Shown piece by piece: positions 1-5,141 of a stretch of DNA of 5,141 nucleotides. The stretch is taken from positions 1-5,141 of the forward strand of contig JAQWKF010000016.1 of assembly GCA_029247985.1 (NCBI GenBank), read 5' to 3'. The translations under genes were made by a program, and so were the position numbers. The stretch is from Flavobacteriaceae bacterium (GTDB lineage: Bacteria > Bacteroidota > Bacteroidia > Flavobacteriales > Flavobacteriaceae). The stretch's first letter is position 1. The number at the start of each line of letters is the position of its first letter. The notes below the pieces were generated by a model. That model did not search any database. It was not told the origin of the DNA and was given only the letters and a program-made list of their open reading frames with translations.

Positions 1-7
1 TTATCCT

Positions 8-430
8 ATGAGTATAGCAACCGAACAAGCTGAAATTGTATCTGAATTTTCCATGTTTGACGACTGGATGCAGCGCTATGAGTATATGATTGAACTTGGC
101 AAATCGCTTCCGCTTATTGATGAGGCCTACAAAACAGATGACAACATCATCAAGGGTTGCCAAAGCAAGGTTTGGGTACACGCTGAACTAGAAGGCGATA
201 AAATTGTTTTTACAGCAGATAGTGATGCCATTATTACAAAAGGCATCATTGCCATTTTGATTCGTGCTTTTTCCAAACGACAACCGAAAGAAATCTTGGC
301 TGCTGATACCACTTTTATCGACGAAATTGGACTCAAAGAACACCTATCGCCAACCCGTGCAAATGGCTTGGTATCAATGATAAAACAACTTAAAATGTAC
401 GCTTTGGCGTATCAAACACAACTCTCTTAA
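8..430 (+). CDS. sufE: SufE, cysteine desulfuration protein (sulfur acceptor of the SUF Fe-S assembly system)
   Basis: A 140-residue cytosolic protein of the SufE family, close to the usual length of about 138. SufE takes the persulfide sulfur from the cysteine desulfurase SufS, stimulates its activity, and passes the sulfur to the SufBCD scaffold. The family signature is visible at residues 49-56 (KGCQSKVW), placing the single cysteine, Cys51, at the same number as the active-site cysteine of E. coli SufE. A GLVSMIKQLK helix near residues 120-129 also fits the family. The ATG at base 8 gives the expected N-terminus, and only seven bases precede it in the window, so the upstream context (probably sufS) is not visible. 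It is followed after 2 bases by a DUF59 gene, which suggests co-transcription. The family call is secure; no residues look abnormal. Confidence 0.95.
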   Translation: MSIATEQAEIVSEFSMFDDWMQRYEYMIELGKSLPLIDEAYKTDDNIIKGCQSKVWVHAELEGDKIVFTADSDAIITKGIIAILIRAFSKRQPKEILAADTTFIDEIGLKEHLSPTRANGLVSMIKQLKMYALAYQTQLS

Positions 431-432
431 CT

Positions 433-744
433 ATGGATACTGAAGCACTTGGAGAAAAAATTGTTCGTGTACTCAAAACGATCTTTGACCCTGAAATTCC
501 AGTAGATATCTACGAACTGGGGCTAATCTATGACGTCTTTGTCAATGAAGATAATGATGTCAAAATTTTGATGACCCTCACGACACCAAACTGCCCCGTA
601 GCTGAGAGTTTGCCCCAAGAAGTAAAAGAAAAAGTTCGTGAATTGGACGAAGTCAATGAGGTTGAACTCGAGCTCACCTTTGACCCACCATGGACACGAG
701 ATTTAATTAGTGAAGAAGCTAAACTTGAACTTGGGTTTTTATAA
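433..744 (+). CDS. DUF59/MIP18-family SUF system Fe-S assembly protein
   Basis: A 103-residue protein consisting almost entirely of one MIP18/DUF59 domain, the family that includes SufT and the PaaD-like maturation factors. These proteins help mature or deliver Fe-S clusters to target proteins; the exact step is not settled. Visible motifs are DPEIPVDIYELGLIYD (residues 19-34), the loop TTPNCPVAESLP (50-61) with the conserved and only cysteine Cys54, and the C-terminal FDPPWTRDLIS (83-93), in which DPPW is typical of the family. The gene starts 2 bases after the sufE stop, and its TAA overlaps the next ATG by one base (TAATG), indicating translational coupling. The position right after sufE supports the SUF-associated subtype over a phenylacetate PaaD role. 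I leave the symbol empty because sufT is used for more than one DUF59 lineage. Confidence 0.92.
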   Translation: MDTEALGEKIVRVLKTIFDPEIPVDIYELGLIYDVFVNEDNDVKILMTLTTPNCPVAESLPQEVKEKVRELDEVNEVELELTFDPPWTRDLISEEAKLELGFL

Positions 745-1250
745 TGAGTGACCAAATTGTCAATCGTGTGGCTAACAGTGCGCTTCAAGTCATAGATTTG
801 GAGGAACTTTACCAAGAAGGAACACGCAGCCAGCTTTCGATAACTACTTTTTTAGATGAGGGTATTGTTTTGCGTGAGCAAAGCTTTCGCGAAAGACTTC
901 AGGCCCACGATTGGACAGCATATAAAGATCATTTTGTTGCTGTACATTGCCCAGATGATATTCTGGTGCCTCAATGGGCAACATTGCTTGTGGTAACGCA
1001 TTTGCAGCCCTTGGCTAAGTATGTTGTGGTAGGGACTACAACCGATTTGGAGCAACAGCTTTTTGCCGAACAACTCGCGCTTATGGATTTTACCCCCTAC
1101 CAAGATGGTCTGGTGATGATAAAGGGCTGCTCAAACAAACCCGTCCCTGAACAAGCCCTAGGATTATTGGCAGCTAAATTAACGCCAATTGTGAAGAAAT
1201 TATCTTACGGAGAAGCCTGTTCTTCTGTACCTTTATATAAGAAACCCTAA
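744..1250 (+). CDS. DUF2480 family protein encoded in the SUF operon
   Basis: A 168-residue protein recognised as DUF2480, a family of unknown function found in Bacteroidota. I see no signal peptide or membrane segment, so it is probably cytosolic. Family-like stretches are EIVNRVANS-type residues at 4-12 (QIVNRVANS), HDWTAYKDHFVAVHC (55-69), LVPQWATLLV (74-83), IKGCSNKPVP (126-135) and GEACSSVPLYKK (156-167). The three cysteines, Cys69, Cys129 and Cys159, all fall inside these conserved-looking stretches; the last two sit in KGCS and EACS contexts. That pattern would suit metal or Fe-S binding or thiol chemistry, but this is inference. The start codon overlaps the DUF59 stop by one base, so translation is probably coupled. 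A role linked to Fe-S assembly is likely from location only; the biochemical activity is unknown. Confidence 0.87.
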   Translation: MSDQIVNRVANSALQVIDLEELYQEGTRSQLSITTFLDEGIVLREQSFRERLQAHDWTAYKDHFVAVHCPDDILVPQWATLLVVTHLQPLAKYVVVGTTTDLEQQLFAEQLALMDFTPYQDGLVMIKGCSNKPVPEQALGLLAAKLTPIVKKLSYGEACSSVPLYKKP

Positions 1251-1259
1251 ATTTTTAAA

Positions 1260-2141
1260 ATGAAGCAATATCTTTTTCTAGCTTTAATTAGTACCCAGCT
1301 CATATATGCCCAAAACGATTCCATAGCTGAATCAGATGAGGGGTGGTATAGAGGTGGTAAAGCAACCTTTCTATTTAATCAATCTGCATTCAGCGAATGG
1401 GCGTCTGGTGGCCAAAATAGTGTTTCACTTAGCTTTCATGCAGACTATGACTTGAGATACAAGAAAAATGGTTGGAATTGGGATACCAAATTTCTAGGGG
1501 ATTTTGGATTAACTAAAATCAGTGGCGCTAAATTTTTACGTAAAACCAACGATCGGATTGACTTGCAATCATTTTTAGGAAAAAGTTTCTCTGAAGAATG
1601 GAGCTATTCTACTGTTTTTGGAGTGAAAACGCAGTTTGCCCGTGGTTATAAGTTTGGGAAAGATAGTGAGGGGGAAGAAACGAGAACGTTGAAAACACAG
1701 TTTTTTTCGCCTGTCTATATTCAATTGGGGGTTGGTTTATACTGGAAAAAAAATAATGACCTTTGGGTGAATATTGCACCCTTTACCCAACGTCTTACAC
1801 TAGTGAGCAGAAAGTTTACTAACGATTTGGAACAAGGTCAAGAATACTTTGGTGTACGTAAAGGAGATAATCACCGCTTTGAATTGGGTGCCTCAATCAA
1901 TGCTTTTTACAAATTTTTACCACTAGAAAACATTACTCTTGAACAACGTCTAGGGCTATATTCAGACTATTTAGACAAAGCCGAAAATATAGATTTAGAC
2001 TATCAGGTAAGTGTTGAAATGGAAGTCAATGACTATATTTCAACCAATCTCATAATGCAGTTAGTATACGATGACAATGCGGTACAAACCCTTCAGGTGA
2101 GGCAAGTATTTGGAATTGGTTTGCGCATAAAATTAAAGTAA
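1260..2141 (+). CDS. DUF3078 domain-containing protein, predicted outer-membrane beta-barrel
   Basis: A 293-residue exported protein. Residues 1-18 form a short signal peptide (MKQYLFLALI, then STQLIYA before QN), with cleavage probably after IYA or AQ, supporting the ATG at base 1260. The mature part contains the DUF3078-like signature NQSAFSEWASGGQNSVS (residues 40-56). The remainder alternates aromatic and polar residues in strand-like blocks such as LSFHADYDLRY, YIQLGVGLYW, FELGASINAFYKF and the closing VRQVFGIGLRIKL, as expected for an outer-membrane barrel. I see no TonB box, plug domain or lipobox cysteine. Its function is unknown. It starts 9 bases after the DUF2480 stop with an A/T-rich spacer and no Shine-Dalgarno sequence, so it is probably the last gene of the SUF transcript. 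Its stop lies 2 bases from the convergent hflX stop. The barrel topology is judged by eye. Confidence 0.85.
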   Translation: MKQYLFLALISTQLIYAQNDSIAESDEGWYRGGKATFLFNQSAFSEWASGGQNSVSLSFHADYDLRYKKNGWNWDTKFLGDFGLTKISGAKFLRKTNDRIDLQSFLGKSFSEEWSYSTVFGVKTQFARGYKFGKDSEGEETRTLKTQFFSPVYIQLGVGLYWKKNNDLWVNIAPFTQRLTLVSRKFTNDLEQGQEYFGVRKGDNHRFELGASINAFYKFLPLENITLEQRLGLYSDYLDKAENIDLDYQVSVEMEVNDYISTNLIMQLVYDDNAVQTLQVRQVFGIGLRIKLK

Positions 2142-2163
2142 GGCTACTCCTCTACTTCAATTT
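2130..2163. terminator. Possible weak bidirectional terminator hairpin at the convergent gene junction
   Basis: An imperfect inverted repeat spans both stop codons: arms at 2130-2140 (AAATTAAAGTA) and 2153-2163 (TACTTCAATTT), with a 12-base loop. In the minus-strand (hflX) RNA all 11 pairs can form, one of them a G-U wobble. In the plus-strand RNA the same position is an A-C mismatch. The stem is very AT-rich. In the minus direction it is followed by TTAT, a poor U-tract; in the plus direction there is none. Because only 2 bases separate the two genes, any terminator here must overlap coding sequence. It could also be chance pairing in AT-rich DNA. Confidence 0.3.
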
Positions 2164-3355
2164 CTGGATACAAAAAGTGATTGTAGGGAAAGCGGGTTAT
2201 ATGTTGCTCACGTACCTTTTGGTATACACGATTTCTAAAATGTGCCATGTTGGTTTTTTTGGCTGCTGAAACAAACACGGCATCCCCTTGTGTTTTTGCC
2301 ATCCACGTCTCTTTCCACTCGTCTAAACTGTAGTGTTCACTACCACGCTCAAGGATTAAGTCCGTTTCGTCATAGGCTTCGGCCTTATAAGCATCAATTT
2401 TGTTGAAAACCATCAGCGTTGGTTTGTCCTGAACCTTTAGCTCTGCCAGCAATTCGTTAACAGAGGCAATATGCGCTTCAAATTGTGGGTGGGCAATATC
2501 GACTACATGCAGCAACAAATCAGCCTCGTGAACCTCGTCTAAGGTACTTTTAAAACTCTCTACAAGTTGTGTGGGTAGTTTGCGGATAAATCCAACCGTA
2601 TCGGACAGTAAAAACGGCAGATTGCCAATCACAACCTTGCGTACCGTAGTATCCAAGGTAGCAAAGAGCTTGTTTTCAGCAAACACATCACTTTTACTAA
2701 GCACATTCATTAGGGTAGATTTTCCTACATTGGTATACCCCACTAAGGCTACCCGAATCAGCGATCCTCGATTGCCACGCTGGGTTGCCATTTGACGGTC
2801 TATGGTTGTGAGTTTTTTCTTTAACAAGGAAATTTTGTCACGGACAATTCGGCGATCGGTTTCAATTTCCGTTTCACCGGGGCCCCGCATGCCAATACCT
2901 CCGCGTTGACGTTCCAAGTGCGTCCATAATCCCTTTAGTCTGGGAAGCAGGTATTGATATTGAGCCAACTCTACTTGCGTACGGGCATAACTGGTTTTGG
3001 CGCGTTGAGCAAATATGTCTAAAATTAGTCCGGTTCGATCTAAAATCTTACACTTTAACAGTTCTTCTATGTTAGCTTGTTGGGCAGGAGTCAGCTCGTC
3101 GTCAAAAACAACAGTGCTGATATCGTGTGCTTTAACATAGTCCCGCACGTCTTCCATTTTACCACTACCAATAAAGGTCTTTGGATGTGGTGTGTCTAGT
3201 TTTTGAGTAAAGCGCTTTTTTACCTCACCACCAGCGGTCAAGGTCAAAAAAGCCAATTCGTCCATATAATCACTGACTTGTTGTGCGGATTGCTCCTGAT
3301 TGATGATGCCTACTAATACGGCGTATTCGTAATCGTGTTCTTTGTTTTCAATCAT
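2144..3355 (-). CDS. hflX: HflX, ribosome-associated GTPase
   Basis: A 403-residue HflX-family GTPase. In other bacteria HflX binds the 50S subunit and splits stalled or stressed ribosomes. The N-terminal HflX domain contains IGSGK (residues 62-66) and FDDELTPAQQ (84-93), and the linker carries the family hallmark GGIGMRGPGETEIETDRR (152-169). The G domain has G1 GYTNVGKST (206-214), G2 around ATLDTT (232-237), G3 DTVGF (252-256), G4 NKID (318-321) and G5 VSAAK (362-366); all nucleotide-binding motifs look intact. The frame is open further upstream to an ATG at 3457, but that would add 34 residues read through the lpxH gene. MIENKEHDYEYAVLVG at 3355 matches the usual N-terminus, and this start overlaps the lpxH stop by 8 bases, suggesting translational coupling. 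It is the last gene of the minus-strand cluster. Confidence 0.95.
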   Translation of the reverse strand: MIENKEHDYEYAVLVGIINQEQSAQQVSDYMDELAFLTLTAGGEVKKRFTQKLDTPHPKTFIGSGKMEDVRDYVKAHDISTVVFDDELTPAQQANIEELLKCKILDRTGLILDIFAQRAKTSYARTQVELAQYQYLLPRLKGLWTHLERQRGGIGMRGPGETEIETDRRIVRDKISLLKKKLTTIDRQMATQRGNRGSLIRVALVGYTNVGKSTLMNVLSKSDVFAENKLFATLDTTVRKVVIGNLPFLLSDTVGFIRKLPTQLVESFKSTLDEVHEADLLLHVVDIAHPQFEAHIASVNELLAELKVQDKPTLMVFNKIDAYKAEAYDETDLILERGSEHYSLDEWKETWMAKTQGDAVFVSAAKKTNMAHFRNRVYQKVREQHITRFPYNHFLYPEIEVEE

Positions 3356-4106
3356 CCCAAGTGGTAAGGGTAAGTTTATCTCCGTCAAAGATAGCGTAAG
3401 TGTTGTACTCAATCCAGTCGCCCAAATTGATATAACGGGCATTTTTAGCCAGCTCAATATCTAGGGGTAGATGGCGATGGCCGAATACAAAATAGTCTAG
3501 GTCTGTTGTTTCTAATTTTTTTCGGCAGTAGTGCACCAGCCATTCACTGTCTGGCCCCTCGTATTTTTTGTCTTCATCTCCAGAAATTAGTCTGTTTTTA
3601 AGGGACAAATATTGCGCAAGACGCAGGCCTAAATCGGGGTGAATCCAACGGAACAAAAATTGCATTAGTTTGTTAGAAAACACCTTTTTCATACGCTTAT
3701 ATCCCTTGTCTCCAGGGCCTAATCCATCTCCGTGGCCAATAAGCAATTTCTTGTTGTTAAGGGTAATTTCTAGAGGCGCATAATAAACGGGTATGCCTAG
3801 TTCTTCTTCAAAATACCCTTTCATCCACATGTCGTGATTCCCTACAAAAAAGTAAATGGGAATTCCGCTATCGGTGAGTTCTGCTAGTTTCCCCAATACG
3901 CGCACAAATCCCTTGGGAACAACGCGCCTATATTCAATCCAAACATCGAACAAGTCACCCATAAGATAAATGGCTGCCGCATCTTTTTTAACACTATCTA
4001 ACCAAGCAACAAACTGCTTCTCGCGAATGCGGCTTTTCTCGGCTGTTGGTGCGCCTAGGTGATTGTCAGAAGCGAAGTATACTTTTTTACCCTTGGGTAT
4101 ATTCAT
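3348..4106 (-). CDS. lpxH: LpxH-like UDP-2,3-diacylglucosamine diphosphatase (metallophosphoesterase)
   Basis: A 252-residue calcineurin-like metallophosphoesterase. LpxH cleaves UDP-2,3-diacylglucosamine to lipid X and UMP in lipid A synthesis, at the cytoplasmic face of the inner membrane. The metal-binding motifs appear in order: DNH (residues 14-16), GDLFD (50-54), GNHD (89-92), GHGD (124-127) and GHRH (209-212). A helical, basic and hydrophobic insert at about 135-170 (KRMKKVF, LMQFLFRW) suits membrane and lipid contact. E. coli LpxH has GNRD where this protein has GNHD, so substrate identity rests on family resemblance and a different phosphoesterase substrate is possible. The frame extends to an ATG at 4151, but that lies inside queD; MNIPKGKKVYFASDNHLG at 4106 is the natural start. 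A promoter-like TACTTTTG lies 4 bases before the ATG. The end overlaps the hflX start by 8 bases. Confidence 0.85.
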   Translation of the reverse strand: MNIPKGKKVYFASDNHLGAPTAEKSRIREKQFVAWLDSVKKDAAAIYLMGDLFDVWIEYRRVVPKGFVRVLGKLAELTDSGIPIYFFVGNHDMWMKGYFEEELGIPVYYAPLEITLNNKKLLIGHGDGLGPGDKGYKRMKKVFSNKLMQFLFRWIHPDLGLRLAQYLSLKNRLISGDEDKKYEGPDSEWLVHYCRKKLETTDLDYFVFGHRHLPLDIELAKNARYINLGDWIEYNTYAIFDGDKLTLTTWDD

Positions 4107-4110
4107 AATA

Positions 4111-4118
4111 CAAAAGTA
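4111..4118 (-). promoter_or_regulatory. Bacteroidota -7 promoter element (TAnnTTTG) in front of lpxH
   Basis: On the minus strand the 16-base queD-lpxH gap contains TACTTTTG, an exact match to the TAnnTTTG -7 consensus of the Bacteroidota primary sigma factor. Only four bases (TATT) separate it from the lpxH ATG. Transcription would therefore start within a few bases of the start codon, giving a leaderless or nearly leaderless mRNA for lpxH-hflX. I see no good -33 TTG: the nearest TTTG ends 30 bases upstream, against a usual spacing of about 17-23, and only a TTC lies 19 bases away. It may be weak or secondary to read-through from the upstream genes. Confidence 0.5.
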
Positions 4119-4122
4119 CGAA

Positions 4123-4572
4123 TTACTGGTCGGCAGCGAACCATTCTGCAAAAGAGGTGGCCGTTTCTTGCAGGCGCAAATGATGTAATTGGATGGAGCT
4201 TGGCAGTTTGGCCTTTATTTTGGCGGCAAAATCAATGATCATTTCTTCGCTGGTGGGTTGGTAGTCTACTAACAAGACTTTGTGCCCACTATCCTTTAGG
4301 GTTTGGGCTAATTCAAGGTGTGGAGTGTTTTGATTAAACACTGTTGCGTGGTCAAAAACTTCTACAATTTCAGATTTTACTATTTTCTTAAGGTCTTTAA
4401 AGTCAATGACCATCCCAAACTTAACATTATCGTTGTCTTTTATGGGCGTGCCTATGACCGTAACATCCAGTTTATAGCTGTGTCCATGAACGTTTTTACA
4501 CAAGCCGTCGTAGCCATATAAGGCATGTCCTGTTTCAAACGAAAAACTTTTGGTTATGCGAATCTTACTCAT
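4123..4572 (-). CDS. queD: QueD, 6-carboxy-5,6,7,8-tetrahydropterin synthase
   Basis: A 149-residue cytosolic protein of the 6-pyruvoyl-tetrahydropterin synthase/QueD family. QueD converts 7,8-dihydroneopterin triphosphate to 6-carboxytetrahydropterin, an early step toward preQ0 and the queuosine tRNA modification. Zinc ligands appear as His16 (in FETGHAL) and His29 and His31 (in NVHGHSYKL). The catalytic cysteine is Cys25, giving the CxxxHGH motif. The Asp74-His75 pair (EVFDHATVF) and Glu136 (LRLQETATS) complete the active-site set, and PTSEE is at 106-110. A cysteine at position 25 argues against the PTPS-III folate-type variants, which replace it with glutamate. At 149 residues it is longer than E. 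coli QueD (about 120). The ATG overlaps the TGA of the upstream acyl-CoA hydratase gene as ATGA, so translation is probably coupled. No other queuosine genes are in the window. Confidence 0.93.
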   Translation of the reverse strand: MSKIRITKSFSFETGHALYGYDGLCKNVHGHSYKLDVTVIGTPIKDNDNVKFGMVIDFKDLKKIVKSEIVEVFDHATVFNQNTPHLELAQTLKDSGHKVLLVDYQPTSEEMIIDFAAKIKAKLPSSIQLHHLRLQETATSFAEWFAADQ

Positions 4573-5141
4573 GTGTTTGGTTTAAGTTTTTTAAGTGTGC
4601 CTTGTGTTTCTGGTAACAATAATAGGCGGCCAGAGGTTTCGGCATTATCTGGTAATAATGTAGCCCAATGGCCGGTGTTTGCCCAAAGGGTTTTGTTGAG
4701 TTCTGCTACGGCATCTGGCGCATAGTTTGCCAACTGTTTTGCCAAGTCAATGGCAGCACTATTGGCGTTTTCAAAATCAGGATGTACTTCTGCATACAAC
4801 CCCTTTGACAAGGCCCAATCGGCAGATTTCCATTCCTTGGGTTGCAGTGCCATGGAAGCAAGCGCTGCTATACCTGTTTTACGAGCTACGGCTGGTGCAA
4901 TCACAAAAGGTCCAATGCCTATGGCGAGTTCTGAAAGGCGTACAGCTGCCGTTGTAGTCGCTATGGCATAATCGCACGCAGCTACGATGCCCACACCTCC
5001 ACCAATGGCCTTTCCGTGTATACGGCCAACAATAGGTTTAGCACATAAACGCATGGCATTAATCAGATTGGCAAAACCCATAAAAAAGCGTTTGCCTTGC
5101 TGGGGTGTTTTTACCGCTAATAATTCATCAAAAGACGCTCC
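4569..5141 (-). CDS. Enoyl-CoA hydratase/isomerase (crotonase) family protein, N-terminus outside window
   Basis: The C-terminal 190 residues of a crotonase-superfamily enzyme; the frame is open through the window edge at 5141 and roughly 65-70 N-terminal residues are missing compared with a typical length of about 255-260. Numbering from the edge, GASFDEL (1-7) is the first oxyanion-hole loop and GKAIGGGVG (43-51) the second. The position equivalent to catalytic Glu144 of rat enoyl-CoA hydratase is Gly51, while the equivalent of Glu164 is kept as Glu71 (LSELAIGIGPFV). One retained glutamate plus this downstream loop resembles LiuC/AtuE-type hydratases (methylglutaconyl-CoA or carboxygeranoyl-CoA), so leucine catabolism is a possible role, but isomerase or other acyl-CoA activity cannot be excluded. 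An internal ATG at 5079-5081 is not the start, because conserved sequence continues upstream of it. It overlaps queD by 4 bases. Confidence 0.88.
   Translation of the reverse strand, partial: GASFDELLAVKTPQQGKRFFMGFANLINAMRLCAKPIVGRIHGKAIGGGVGIVAACDYAIATTTAAVRLSELAIGIGPFVIAPAVARKTGIAALASMALQPKEWKSADWALSKGLYAEVHPDFENANSAAIDLAKQLANYAPDAVAELNKTLWANTGHWATLLPDNAETSGRLLLLPETQGTLKKLKPNT

Noticed and set aside
127..1103. Minus-strand open frames opposite sufE, the DUF59 gene and DUF2480
   Set aside because: They are antisense to strongly recognisable genes and show low-complexity, serine-rich or unrecognisable translations.
1649..1656. TAAGTTTG, a second match to TAnnTTTG on the plus strand
   Set aside because: It lies in the middle of the DUF3078 coding region, has no TTG at a suitable upstream distance, and no downstream gene starts there; chance match.
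3356..3457. Longer hflX start at 3457 adding 34 residues
   Set aside because: The added segment is an out-of-frame reading of the lpxH C-terminal coding region and has no family-like sequence; the ATG at 3355 gives a normal HflX N-terminus and a typical short overlap.
4107..4151. Longer lpxH start at 4151 adding 15 residues
   Set aside because: It would read through the end of queD in another frame and place the promoter-like TACTTTTG inside the gene; the metallophosphoesterase domain begins directly after the ATG at 4106.
4525..4971. Several plus-strand open frames opposite queD and the acyl-CoA hydratase gene
   Set aside because: They overlap one another and lie opposite well-supported genes on the minus strand; their translations resemble no family I know.
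1..5141. Mobile elements, CRISPR repeats, tRNA or rRNA genes, phage or defence genes
   Set aside because: I found no tandem or spaced repeats, terminal inverted repeats, transposase-like proteins or structured RNA genes; almost all of the window is covered by housekeeping coding sequence.

Overview
The window looks like a conserved chromosomal segment of a member of the Bacteroidota, most likely the family Flavobacteriaceae. Three things point there: the gene set (sufE, a DUF59 SUF-associated gene, DUF2480 and DUF3078, with the last two known to me mainly from this phylum), AT-rich spacers without Shine-Dalgarno sequences, and a TAnnTTTG-type promoter element. The assignment comes from recognising protein families by eye, not from a search.

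Left half, plus strand (8-2141): the downstream end of an iron-sulfur cluster assembly (SUF) operon. The order is sufE (sulfur acceptor), a DUF59/MIP18-type SUF protein, a DUF2480 protein with three cysteines, and a DUF3078 predicted outer-membrane beta-barrel. Gaps are 2, -1 and 9 bases, so the four are probably co-transcribed. The upstream suf genes (sufB, C, D and S in related genomes) would lie before base 1.

Right half, minus strand (5141 down to 2144): a second tight cluster read toward the first. It comprises a crotonase-fold acyl-CoA hydratase cut by the window edge, queD (queuosine precursor synthesis), an LpxH-like UDP-2,3-diacylglucosamine diphosphatase (lipid A synthesis) and hflX (ribosome-associated GTPase). 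The junctions are a 4-base overlap, a 16-base gap and an 8-base overlap. The four functions are unrelated, so this looks like a housekeeping operon and not one pathway. The 16-base gap carries a good -7 promoter match almost touching the lpxH start codon, which suggests an extra, near-leaderless promoter for lpxH-hflX.

The two clusters converge with only 2 bases between stop codons. An imperfect inverted repeat spans both stops and may act as a weak shared terminator. Nearly every base is coding. I see no tRNA or rRNA gene, mobile element, CRISPR array, broken gene or long non-coding stretch. I found no clear new system. The least understood parts are the DUF2480 and DUF3078 proteins attached to the SUF operon.
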